Shown: in pieces, positions 43,669 through 51,876 of the stretch
Numbering within the stretch: the first letter of the stretch is position 1
Layout: each line of letters begins with the position of its first letter
Assembly (NCBI GenBank): GCA_035356615.1
Contig: DAOQSN010000001.1
Location: 248,001-312,000, forward strand
Source: JAKQDH01 sp029558835
GTDB taxonomy: Bacteria; Planctomycetota; Phycisphaerae; UBA1845
Direction: 5' to 3'
Length of the DNA stretch: 64,000 nt
Made by a program: the position numbers and the translations under genes
Notes under the pieces: generated by a model
The model's input: the letters and a program-made list of their open reading frames with translations, nothing else
Told to the model about the DNA's origin: nothing
Databases searched by the model: none

Positions 43669-44097
43669 AACCAAACCAGTCTGTGACGCAATGGTGCGAT
43701 GGGCACCATTTCCGCTTGCGCTGTGCGCGGCGGGTCTGTCTTGGCCTACACCCCCTCAACTTCCTGCCTGCAAGACGGTGCGCTTGCGTTATGCTGCTGC
43801 ACCGCGGACCACACACCATTCCGGGGCGGCGTCCGCGGCACGCCGATTGCCAAGGCATTGAAAGCCGGCGACGCACCCGTGCTTTCGTGGGCGCCGAGAC
43901 CGGTTCCGATGGTGTACGCAGTTGGTGGGTACGGCGCGGCGCCCCCAAGGCGGGACGATCGTCCTGCATGCAGGTAGGTGTGGGCGCGTTTATGGGCGAG
44001 AGGCCCATGTCACGTGGCTGACGCCCCCTGCCACGGGCGGGACGGCCGGGCCGTATCCAGGTGGGTGGGCGGCAACGGGTAAGTGAAAGGAGAGCAG
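43669..44097. other. Gap upstream of the hydrogenase operon
   Basis: A 429-bp region with no recognisable gene or palindromic repeat. It presumably holds the operon promoter, but I could not identify the boxes. The AAGGAG ribosome-binding site of the receiver gene lies at its end. Confidence 0.5.
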
Positions 44098-44481
44098 ATG
44101 GCCAAGGTGCTGGTCGTTGACGATGACCCGGACATGGTGGAAGCGTGCCGGCTCGTCCTGGAGGGTGCCGGGCACCAGGTATTCGGCGCTCCGAGCCGCG
44201 ACGAGGGCATGAAGGCCGTCAAGGCCCACAACCCGGACCTGCTCATCCTGGACGTGATGATGGCCCAGCCGGACGACGGTATCGCCATGGCGCAGGACTT
44301 GCGACGCCAGGGGTTCCGGAAGCCGATACTGATGCTGACGAGCATCGGCAAGGTGACGGGGCTGGAATACGGTCAGCAGGAGTCGGTCGTGCCGGTGGAT
44401 GACTTCGTGGAGAAGCCCACCGACGCTGCGACCCTGGTGGCGAAGGTGAAAGCGCTGCTGGCGGGGCAGCGGGGAGGCTAA
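44098..44481 (+). CDS. Single-domain response regulator (receiver) heading the hydrogenase operon
   Basis: A 127-residue CheY-like protein with nothing but a receiver domain. The acidic pocket is D8-D9-D10, phospho-acceptor D52 in LLILDVMM, T81 in LMLTSIGK and K106 in VEKP. No output domain is present, so it must act by protein contact. It starts the run of hydrogenase genes and ends 4 bp before the NuoE-like gene, so co-transcription is likely. A cognate kinase is not adjacent; hybrid kinases such as the one at 2.0-4.9 kb are possible partners (speculative). AAGGAG lies 5 nt before the ATG. Confidence 0.88.
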   Translation: MAKVLVVDDDPDMVEACRLVLEGAGHQVFGAPSRDEGMKAVKAHNPDLLILDVMMAQPDDGIAMAQDLRRQGFRKPILMLTSIGKVTGLEYGQQESVVPVDDFVEKPTDAATLVAKVKALLAGQRGG

Positions 44482-44485
44482 TGCG

Positions 44486-45007
44486 ATGTTGCATACCGAG
44501 CCTGAGCGCCTGACGCAGGAGATCCGATCGCTGGGGGAACGGTTCGGAAAGGACCGGGCCGCCCTGATTCCGACCCTGCAGGAGATTCAGCGCCGCTACC
44601 GCGGGATTTCACCGCTGGCGATGCAGATTGTCGCGGACATGCTGGACATTCACCCGGTGGAGGTGGACAGCGTGGTGTCCTTCTACAGCTTCCTGGACGC
44701 GAAGCCGAAGGGTCGCTACGTCATCCGCCTCTGCCGGACGATCTCCTGTGACATGCAGGGGAAGGAACGGGTCGCTCGGCAGTTGGAGAACGACCTGGGC
44801 ATTACCTTTGGCCAAACGACGGCGGACGGCAACTTCACGCTGGAGTGGGCCAACTGCCTGGGGATGTGCGACCAAGGGCCCGCGCTGCTGATTAACGAGA
44901 AGGTCTACACGCGCGTAACGCCGGAGGCGGTGCACGGCATTCTGGAAGAGTGTCGGCAGGCCTTCGGGCTCCACGCGCTGCAAGCCGAACAGGAGCATGC
45001 CGCATGA
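44486..45007 (+). CDS. hydC: NuoE-like [2Fe-2S] subunit of NAD(H)-linked hydrogenase (HydC)
   Basis: A 173-residue thioredoxin-fold ferredoxin. An N-terminal helical bundle (residues 1-70: IPTLQEIQRRYRGISPLAMQ) is followed by the cluster ligands C83 and C88 (CRTISC) and C124 and C128 (CLGMC), the standard NuoE spacing. In HydABC-type hydrogenases this subunit carries an electron between the flavin subunit and the rest of the complex. It lies 4 bp after the receiver gene and overlaps the next gene by 4 bp (ATGA). Confidence 0.93.
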   Translation: MLHTEPERLTQEIRSLGERFGKDRAALIPTLQEIQRRYRGISPLAMQIVADMLDIHPVEVDSVVSFYSFLDAKPKGRYVIRLCRTISCDMQGKERVARQLENDLGITFGQTTADGNFTLEWANCLGMCDQGPALLINEKVYTRVTPEAVHGILEECRQAFGLHALQAEQEHAA

Positions 45008-46203
45008 AAGCTGCCCACCAGGGTCCGTTGACCTTCGCGAAGGTGCAGGCGGATACAGGGCTGAAAACCGCCCTGAACAAGACCCGCGCGGAGGTCATTG
45101 CAGAGATCAGCGCGTCGGGGCTCAAGGGCCGCGGCGGAGCGGGTTTCCCCACCGGGGTGAAGTGGAACTTGGCGGCGGCCGCCCGCGCCGACCAGAAGTA
45201 CGTCGTCTGCAACGCCGACGAGGGCGAGCCGGGCACCTTCAAGGACCGCGTCATTCTGCTGGAGCACGCCGACCTGGTGCTGGCGGGCATGACCATCGGC
45301 GGCTACGCCATCGGGGCGACCAAAGGCATCCTCTACCTGCGCGGCGAGTATGCGTACCTGCGTCCGCACCTGGAGGACGCGTTGGCCCGCCGGCGGCAGC
45401 AGGGGCTGCTGGGCCCCGGGATAACGGGAACCAAGGGCTTCCAGTTCGACATCGAGATGCGGATGGGCTCGGGCGCCTACGTCTGCGGTGAGGAAACCGC
45501 GCTGATCGAGTCGCTCGAGGGTCACCGCGGCGAGCCGCGCAACCGCCCGCCGTTTCCCGTGGACACCGGCTTCTTCCGCCAGCCGACGATCGTCAACAAC
45601 GTCGAGACGCTCGCCTGGGTAACCTGCATCCTGGCGAAGGGTGCGGAGTGGTTCAAGGGTTTCGGGACGGACAAGTCGGCCGGGCTGAAGCTGTTCAGCG
45701 TGTCGGGCGACTGTGCCCGGCCGGGGGTGTACGAGTTTCCGCTGGGCATTACGGTGACGGCGCTGCTGAAGGAAGTCGGCGGTGAGGGAGCCAAGGCCGT
45801 GCAGATCGGCGGCGCCTCGGGCCACTGCGTGCCGGCGAGCCAGTTCGGACGCAAGATCGCGTTCGAGGATGTGTCCACGGGCGGCTCGATCATCATCTTT
45901 GGTCCGCAACGGGACATGCTGGCCATCGCCCACAATTTCCTCGACTTCTTCGTGGAGGAGTCGTGCGGGCAGTGTACGCCCTGCCGCATGGGCAACGTGA
46001 AATTGCGGGAGGGGGTCGAGTTGCTGGAGCAGGGGAAGTGCTCAATGGCGTATCTGCGGGAGTTGTGCGCCTTGGGCGAGACGATGCAACTGGCAAGCAA
46101 GTGCGGGCTGGGGCAGTCCAGCCCGAACGCCTTCCTGTCGATCGTCAGTAACTTCAAAGACGAGATCATGGGGCGTACCGCCGCCGGGTCGTCAGTTCGG
46201 TAA
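45004..46203 (+). CDS. hydB: NuoF-like NAD(H)/FMN subunit of hydrogenase (HydB)
   Basis: A 399-residue flavoprotein. The NADH/FMN site has GRGGAGFPTG (42-51), CNADEGEPGTFKDR and GSGAYVCGEETALIESLEG. A [4Fe-4S] cluster is bound by C321, C324, C327 (SCGQCTPCRMG) and C367. HydB of well-known electron-bifurcating hydrogenases has an extra N-terminal thioredoxin-like ferredoxin and a C-terminal 2x[4Fe-4S] domain (~600 residues); both are absent here. This subunit is thus NuoF-sized. It would exchange electrons with NAD(H) and pass them to HydA. ATG overlaps the hydC stop. Confidence 0.93.
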   Translation: MKAAHQGPLTFAKVQADTGLKTALNKTRAEVIAEISASGLKGRGGAGFPTGVKWNLAAAARADQKYVVCNADEGEPGTFKDRVILLEHADLVLAGMTIGGYAIGATKGILYLRGEYAYLRPHLEDALARRRQQGLLGPGITGTKGFQFDIEMRMGSGAYVCGEETALIESLEGHRGEPRNRPPFPVDTGFFRQPTIVNNVETLAWVTCILAKGAEWFKGFGTDKSAGLKLFSVSGDCARPGVYEFPLGITVTALLKEVGGEGAKAVQIGGASGHCVPASQFGRKIAFEDVSTGGSIIIFGPQRDMLAIAHNFLDFFVEESCGQCTPCRMGNVKLREGVELLEQGKCSMAYLRELCALGETMQLASKCGLGQSSPNAFLSIVSNFKDEIMGRTAAGSSVR

Positions 46204-46213
46204 GGAGTGGAGC

Positions 46214-48142
46214 ATGGTTTCGGATAACGTACCGCAGGACGTCGGCCGGGCCCCGCGCAGTCAGCAGCGCCAGACGGTGGCGCCGCCGCAGAACCTGGAG
46301 AGCCTCGGCGCCCGCGTCCTGTGCACCATCGACGGCAAAGAGGTCCGGGTGCCGGTGGGGACGACGATCCTGGCGGCCGCCCGCGAGCTGGGCATCCGCA
46401 TCCCCACGCTGTGCAACCACGATGACCTTTGCGTGGCCGGCGTGTGCCGGGTCTGCGTCGTGGAAGTCGAGGGCCAGCGCACCTTGCAGGCCGCCTGCGC
46501 CTATCCCGTCACCCAGCCGACGAAGGTCTGGACGCACACGCGGAAGGTGCGGCAGGCGCGCCGGCACATCATCGACCTGCTGCTGGCCGACCACTACGGC
46601 GAGTGCTACGCGTGCAGCCGCAACAACAACTGCGAGTTGCAGTCGCTGGCCAAGGAGTACGGCGTCGATTTCTTCCGCTTCGGACATCCCGAGAAACCGC
46701 GCTACGAGATCGACCGCTCCAGTCACTCCGTCGTGCGCGACATGAACAAGTGCGTGCTCTGCCGGCGCTGCATCCGCACCTGCATTGACTTGCAGGAGGT
46801 GGGCGTGCTGGAGGCGATCCACCGCGGCCACGACACCAAGGTGGCCACGTTCCTCGACAAGCCGCTGGCCCAGGTGGTGTGCATCAACTGCGGGCAGTGC
46901 ATCAACCGCTGCCCGACGGGCGCCCTGCGGGCCAACGACCCGACCGACGACGTCTGGGCCGCCATCGACGACCCGACCAAGCACGTGGTGATGCAGACCG
47001 CGCCGAGCCCGCGGGCGGCGATCGGGGAATGCTTCGGCCAGCCGGCGGGCAAGGCCTTTACGTTCGAGCTTAACACCGCCCTGCGGCACTGCGGGTTCGA
47101 CAAGGTGTTCGACACGAACTTCACGGCCGACCTGACCATCATCGAGGAAGGCACCGAGCTCATTATCCGCCTCTACAAGGCGCTGGTGCAGAAGGACAAA
47201 TCGGTGGCCCTGCCGCAGTTCACGAGCTGCTCGCCGGGCTGGGTGAAGTACATCGAGCACTTCTACCCGCAGTACCTGCCCAACGTGTCCAGCGCCAAGA
47301 GCCCACAGCAGATGTTCGGCGCGCTCATCAAGACGTACTACGCTAAGTTGCAGGGCATCGACCCGAAGAACATCGTCAGCGTCGCCCTGATGCCCTGCTC
47401 GGCCAAGAAATTCGAGTGCAACCGGCCGGAGATGTGCGACAGCGGGTACAAGGACGTTGACTACGGGCTGACCACCCGCGAGCTGGGCAAGATGATCAGC
47501 GAGGCGGGCATCGACCTGCCCGCGATGCCCAAGTCCGACTTCGACGACGTGTTCGGCACCGCGACCGGCTCCGGCGTGATCTTCGGCGCCACCGGCGGGG
47601 TCATGGAGTCCGCCTTGCGCTGCGTGATCGAACTGGTCACCGGCAAGAAGGTCGAGAACTTCTACGAGCATGCCGAGATTCTGCCGGTGCGCGGGTTCGA
47701 GGGCGTGCGCTACGTGGAGATTCCCATCACGGCCGTGGGCCCCGTGCCGGACCTGGTTAAGCACCTGGTGCCGGACTGGAACTGGCTGAAGGGCGCGACG
47801 CTGAAGGTGGGCGTCTGCCACGGCACGGCCAACGCCAAGAAGGTGATGGAGGACATCAAGGCGGGCGGCAAGTTCAGCGAATGCCATTTCATCGAGTTCA
47901 TGGCGTGTCCCGGCGGGTGTCTGGGCGGTGGGGGTCAGCCGATCCCGACGACGCCGGCCATCCGGGCCGCTCGCGCGAAGGCCATTTACAGCGAGGACCG
48001 GGCCTACACCGTGCGCAAGTCGCACGAGAACCCGGTCATCCAGCACATCTACAAGGAGTTCCTGACCGACGGCCCCTGCGGGCACGTCAGCCACAAGCTG
48101 CTGCACACTCACTACACCGCCCGGGGGAAGTACATTCCGTAG
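46214..48142 (+). CDS. hydA: [FeFe]-hydrogenase large subunit with NuoG-like front (HydA)
   Basis: A 642-residue catalytic subunit. The front holds a plant-type [2Fe-2S] (C67, C78, C81, C95), a His-ligated [4Fe-4S] (H127, C131, C134, C140) and two [4Fe-4S] sites (C180/C183/C186/C190 and C223/C226/C229/C233). The H-cluster domain has L1 TSCSPGW (337-343), L2 MPCSAKKFE (C395) and L3 EFMACPGGCLGGGGQP (C565, C569). L1 has Ser at 340, where the clostridial CpI enzyme has the cluster ligand C300. I believe this variant is common in NAD-linked hydrogenases. Maturases HydE, HydF and HydG are not in the window. A GGAGTGGAGC ribosome-binding site fills the 10-bp gap after hydB. Confidence 0.95.
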   Translation: MVSDNVPQDVGRAPRSQQRQTVAPPQNLESLGARVLCTIDGKEVRVPVGTTILAAARELGIRIPTLCNHDDLCVAGVCRVCVVEVEGQRTLQAACAYPVTQPTKVWTHTRKVRQARRHIIDLLLADHYGECYACSRNNNCELQSLAKEYGVDFFRFGHPEKPRYEIDRSSHSVVRDMNKCVLCRRCIRTCIDLQEVGVLEAIHRGHDTKVATFLDKPLAQVVCINCGQCINRCPTGALRANDPTDDVWAAIDDPTKHVVMQTAPSPRAAIGECFGQPAGKAFTFELNTALRHCGFDKVFDTNFTADLTIIEEGTELIIRLYKALVQKDKSVALPQFTSCSPGWVKYIEHFYPQYLPNVSSAKSPQQMFGALIKTYYAKLQGIDPKNIVSVALMPCSAKKFECNRPEMCDSGYKDVDYGLTTRELGKMISEAGIDLPAMPKSDFDDVFGTATGSGVIFGATGGVMESALRCVIELVTGKKVENFYEHAEILPVRGFEGVRYVEIPITAVGPVPDLVKHLVPDWNWLKGATLKVGVCHGTANAKKVMEDIKAGGKFSECHFIEFMACPGGCLGGGGQPIPTTPAIRAARAKAIYSEDRAYTVRKSHENPVIQHIYKEFLTDGPCGHVSHKLLHTHYTARGKYIP

Positions 48143-48232
48143 GGGCGCTGGCGTGCGCTCCGTTATCTTATCTGTCGGCTGCCCCCTTCCGGGGGCGGCG
48201 GCGGGAACAAAGGGAGAGGGCTGGGCTCCGGC

Positions 48233-48279
48233 GCCCAGGGTTTGCACCCTGGGCTGGCGACTTTGACCCCTGCGGGGTC
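48233..48279. repeat. REP-like double hairpin between hydA and the TM1266-type gene
   Basis: GCCCAGGG-tttgca-CCCTGGGC (48233-48254) is followed by GACCCC-tgc-GGGGTC (48265-48279). This matches the unit at 13168-13205. It lies inside the presumed hydrogenase transcript and could stabilise the upstream mRNA or reduce expression of the last gene. The rest of the 48143-48458 gap shows no gene. Confidence 0.75.
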
Positions 48280-48458
48280 ATCGCAGTGTCCCCTCTGCCG
48301 ACTGCCTGCGCCGAGCCGGTGGGCACGACCCGGATGAGCAAGTTGACGCCCGGAGCCGGGCCGGTACGTTACGGTCCGCAGGGTCGGCCGGGACGCTCCC
48401 GGCAGCGTACACCGCGTCTGAGGAAGTGGTCCATCGGGCCGCAAATGGGAGGCTGCAC

Positions 48459-48719
48459 ATGACAGACAAGCACATCATCGTCGGGATCCACGTGACCAAC
48501 CGTGCCCAGCGGGCGGGAGACGTGCAGAAGGTCTTCACCGAGTACGGCTGCAACATCAAGACGCGCCTGGGTTTGCACGAGGTGCATGACAACGTCTGCG
48601 CCCCGAACGGGCTGATCGTGCTGGAGATGCACGGCGAAGAGCCGAAGTGCAACGAGATGATCCAGAAACTCAAAGGCATCCCGGGCATCGAGGTGCAGAA
48701 GATGGTGTTCGGGCACTGA
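48459..48719 (+). CDS. TM1266-type iron-only hydrogenase system regulator
   Basis: An 86-residue ferredoxin-fold (ACT/NikR-C-like) protein: HIIVGIHVTNRAQRAGDVQK, then EYGCNIKTRLGLHEVHDN and IVLEMHGEEPKCNEM. This matches the small proteins, named after TM1266 of Thermotoga maritima, that accompany [FeFe]-hydrogenase genes and are annotated as putative regulators. The ligand is unknown. GGGAGG lies 6 nt before the ATG. It sits ~315 bp after hydA with a REP-like hairpin between. Confidence 0.85.
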   Translation: MTDKHIIVGIHVTNRAQRAGDVQKVFTEYGCNIKTRLGLHEVHDNVCAPNGLIVLEMHGEEPKCNEMIQKLKGIPGIEVQKMVFGH

Positions 48720-48847
48720 GCGGAGTAGCGAAGGTCGAGTCGCGAATAGCGAAGGAGGAATGCGAGAGGCAAGAGGGACCAGCCGCACGCCGCTGAGGGT
48801 GGGGAGCCGAAAGCTGACGGCTGAAAGCTGGAGGCTGATAGCGGGAC

Positions 48848-50863
48848 ATGACCATGGCTGTTTCGCCGAGCCAGCGTGTCAGGCAACTGCGCGAGGAGAT
48901 CGCCCGCCACGACTATGCCTACTACGTCGAAGCCAACCCCGTCATCAGTGACCGCGACTACGACCGCCTGCTCGAGGAGCTGCGCCGCCTCGAGGAAGCC
49001 CGTCCCAACCTGATCACGCCCGACTCACCCACCCAGCGCGTGAGCGGAGCGCCGCTGGCCGAGTTCGCACACGTCCGCCACAGCCTGCCCATGCTGTCGG
49101 TGGACAATACCTACGATGAAGCCCAGTTGCGCGAGTTCGACGCCCGAGTGGCCAAGGGGCTGGGCGGCGAATCCTACCGCTATCTCGTGGATCCCAAGGT
49201 GGACGGCGTGGCCGTCGCGCTGCGTTATGAGGCCGGCCTGCTCGTACTGGCGGCCACGCGCGGCGACGGCACCACCGGCGACGACATCACCCGGAATATC
49301 CGTACGCTGCGCTCGGTGCCTCTGCGGCTGTTGGGCAAGGACGTGCCCGACGTGCTGGAGGTCCGCGGCGAGATCGTCTGGCCGACGGCGTCGTTCCGGC
49401 GCTACAACGCGCAGCGGGAAAAAGCGGGCGAGCCGCTGTTTGCCAACCCGCGCAACGCCACCGCGGGGACGCTGAAGCAGCTTGATCCGAGGCAGGTGGC
49501 CGGACGCGGCTTGCAGTTCGTCGCCCACGGCTTCGGCGTCATCGACCCGCTGCGGGAATCCACGGCCGGCGCTTTGATGAAGCGGTTGCGGCAGTGGGGC
49601 ATCCCGACCAGCCCGTATGCCGTGCTGTGTGACTCGATCGACAAGGTGATCGGGCACCTGCCGGAGTGGGATGCGCGGCGCGAGAAGCTGCCCTATGAGA
49701 CCGACGGGCTGGTGCTCAAGCTCGACGCTTTCGATCAGCGTGACGCCCTGGGGGCCACCGGTCGCTACCCGCGCTGGTGCATCGCGTACAAGTTCGCCGC
49801 GGAGCAGGCCCAGAGTGTGCTGCTGACGGTGGACTTCCAGGTCGGCAAGCTCGGCACGATCACGCCGCGGGCGGTGATGGAGCCGGTGCAGCTTTCCGGC
49901 ACGACGGTGCGGCACGCCTCACTGCACAACTTCGACCAGGTGGACCGGCTCGACGTGCGCATCGGCGACACGGTGATCGTAGAGAAAGCCGGCGAGATCA
50001 TTCCGCAGGTCGTCGACGTGGTGCGCGAGAAGCGACCGCGGAACGCCAAGCCGATCGGTCGCCCGACGACCTGCCCGGTCTGCGACGGCGACGTCGTCCA
50101 GGACGAAGGCGGTGTGTTCCTGCGTTGCATCAACCCCGCCTGCCCGGCCCAACTCAAGGAGCGCCTCACGTATTTCGCCGGGCGCAACCAGATGGACATC
50201 GAGGGCGCCGGCGAGGTGCTCGTCAACACGCTCGTCGAGAAGGGCTTCCTGCACGATCACGCGGATTTCTATCACCTGCACGAGCGCGAGGACGAGCTGG
50301 TCGCCCTGGAACGCCTGGGAGCGAAGAGCGTCGCCAACCTGTTGGCAGGCATCGAGCGCAGCAAGCGACAGCCGCTCGCCCGCGTGCTGGCGGCCCTCAA
50401 CATCCGCCACGTCGGCGCCGCGACGGCCGAGGCGCTGGCGGAGCATTTCGGGGCGCTGGACAAGCTGATGGAGGCGGACGAAGAGCAACTCATGGAAGTC
50501 CCGGACGTCGGACCGGAGGTTGCCCGTAGCATCCGCGGCTTCTGCACCGCAAGCGCGGGCATCAGGACCGTGCAACGGCTGCGCGACGCCGGCGTGAACC
50601 TGACGCAGCCGCGCCGCCGCGTGGCCGGCGGCTCCCCGCTGGCCGGCAAGACCGTCGTCGTCACCGGCACGTTGAGCGGGATGACGCGCCAGGAGGCCCA
50701 GGAGGCCATCAAGCGCCTCGGCGGCACGCCGGCCGGCAGCGTCAGCAGGAAAACCGACCTCGTCGTCTGCGGCGAAGCCCCCGGCTCGAAGCTCGCCAAG
50801 GCGCGGGAACTGGGCGTCCGGACGATCGACGAAGACGAGTTCCTCAAACTGATCGGGCGTTGA
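48848..50863 (+). CDS. ligA: NAD-dependent DNA ligase
   Basis: A 671-residue LigA that seals nicks in DNA replication and repair. The Ia domain has YYVEANPVISDRDYDRLL. The adenylated lysine is K117 in VDPKVDGVAVALRYE (the family usually has KIDG or KLDG). The OB fold, the zinc finger CPVCDGDVV with CINPACPAQL, four helix-hairpin-helix repeats and a C-terminal BRCT domain (~595-671) follow in order. It is full length. An ATG two codons in (48854) is an alternative start. The 128 bp upstream carry GAAAGCTG-type imperfect repeats. Confidence 0.96.
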   Translation: MTMAVSPSQRVRQLREEIARHDYAYYVEANPVISDRDYDRLLEELRRLEEARPNLITPDSPTQRVSGAPLAEFAHVRHSLPMLSVDNTYDEAQLREFDARVAKGLGGESYRYLVDPKVDGVAVALRYEAGLLVLAATRGDGTTGDDITRNIRTLRSVPLRLLGKDVPDVLEVRGEIVWPTASFRRYNAQREKAGEPLFANPRNATAGTLKQLDPRQVAGRGLQFVAHGFGVIDPLRESTAGALMKRLRQWGIPTSPYAVLCDSIDKVIGHLPEWDARREKLPYETDGLVLKLDAFDQRDALGATGRYPRWCIAYKFAAEQAQSVLLTVDFQVGKLGTITPRAVMEPVQLSGTTVRHASLHNFDQVDRLDVRIGDTVIVEKAGEIIPQVVDVVREKRPRNAKPIGRPTTCPVCDGDVVQDEGGVFLRCINPACPAQLKERLTYFAGRNQMDIEGAGEVLVNTLVEKGFLHDHADFYHLHEREDELVALERLGAKSVANLLAGIERSKRQPLARVLAALNIRHVGAATAEALAEHFGALDKLMEADEEQLMEVPDVGPEVARSIRGFCTASAGIRTVQRLRDAGVNLTQPRRRVAGGSPLAGKTVVVTGTLSGMTRQEAQEAIKRLGGTPAGSVSRKTDLVVCGEAPGSKLAKARELGVRTIDEDEFLKLIGR

Positions 50864-50964
50864 GTCGCCAGCCTCCCCGCGGCCTCGTCGGCACCGCGCC
50901 ATTGCTCTCGAAGCCAATGCATGTTAAGCGTGCGTAAGAGCGGGGGACTGCCGCGACGTTTACG

Positions 50965-51735
50965 ATGACACGACGCCTTGTTCAATCGGTTGCCTGCACA
51001 ACGCAAGTGGACGAACTGCGCGCGCAGGCAGTCGCCGCCGCGCAGGGTGGCTGGGACGGCGTGGAGCTGGTACTCCAGGGCGAGCCGGCGGACGCGGCGG
51101 TGACCGTGCCCGAGGTCGCCACGCCGGTCTGGGCAGTGGCGCTGCGGTGCAGCGACACGCGGGCGGAGGCAGCGGCCACGAAGGTCGTCGCGGCCCTGCC
51201 GTGGACGCAACATGCCGGGGCGCGCACGCTGAATCTCCAATTGCCGGGGCTCGTCGGAGCAGGCGAGGAGACAGGTTTCCACCGTTACGCCGATGCCCTG
51301 AACTTCCTGTACGATCTGCTCGCGCTGCTCTACGTCGAAGCGGAGTGCAGCGGCGTGAAGCTGGCCGTCGAGGCACCGGCACCGGGGTGGCTGGGGTCGC
51401 CGGTGGAACTGCGCGACCTGCTCGATCGCGTGGCCAGCGGCGCGGTGGGCGTCTGCGTGCACGCGGCGCGGCTGCCGAGTATGCCGATCCTGGAGGACTG
51501 GCTGCTGACCCTGGATCGGCGGGCGTTCGCCATTCGCCTGTCCGCGTCGTCCTTCGCGGCCGGGCCAACCGGTATCAACGTGAAACCAGTGGAGCGGCTG
51601 CGGGCAGCCCTGGATGCGGCTGACTACCGTGGCCTGATCATCGCCGGCCGCGCAGTGCCCGCCGCGGCATTGGCGGGTGGCCCAGGTCCTTCGGCGAGCG
51701 TGGGTGGCCCAGGTCCTTTGGACCTGGGGGACTGA
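50965..51735 (+). CDS. Sugar-phosphate-isomerase-like TIM-barrel protein
   Basis: A 256-residue protein resembling the AP-endonuclease-2/xylose-isomerase-like barrel: WDGVELVL, ARTLNLQLPG, SGVKLAVEAPAPGWL, GVCVHAARL and FAIRLSASS follow the beta strands in order. Typical metal ligands (E at strand 5, H at strand 6) may be E131 and H165-like positions, but they are not clear. The last ~20 residues (GGPGPSASVGGPGPLDLGD) are encoded by a REP-like palindrome (51708-51728), so the natural C-terminus may have been altered by its insertion. No ribosome-binding site is obvious. Confidence 0.55.
   Translation: MTRRLVQSVACTTQVDELRAQAVAAAQGGWDGVELVLQGEPADAAVTVPEVATPVWAVALRCSDTRAEAAATKVVAALPWTQHAGARTLNLQLPGLVGAGEETGFHRYADALNFLYDLLALLYVEAECSGVKLAVEAPAPGWLGSPVELRDLLDRVASGAVGVCVHAARLPSMPILEDWLLTLDRRAFAIRLSASSFAAGPTGINVKPVERLRAALDAADYRGLIIAGRAVPAAALAGGPGPSASVGGPGPLDLGD
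51708..51728. repeat. REP-like palindrome forming the 3' end of a gene
   Basis: CCCAGGTCC and GGACCTGGG flank a TTT loop. A half-copy (GGTGGCCCAGGTCCTTCGG) lies 32 bp before it. The stop codon follows 5 bp later. Confidence 0.78.
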
Positions 51736-51876
51736 TGAAAGCCGCGCCGGCCGTCCGGCGTCGGAACCCGCCGACCCATGCCTGGCGCACCGCGAAAGCA
51801 CTACCGCGACGTGGCCTCACATGCTGGGCGCGCGTCGGTCATCGCATCAGGTGGTGATGCAGGAGAAAAGTAGACG

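Noticed and set aside
46166..48247. A 693-codon open frame antisense to hydA, and similar long antisense frames at 7368-10268, 19211-20932 and 32784-34949
   Set aside because: They are mirror frames of strongly conserved genes in very GC-rich DNA, rich in Arg, His, Gly and Ala with no domain resemblance.
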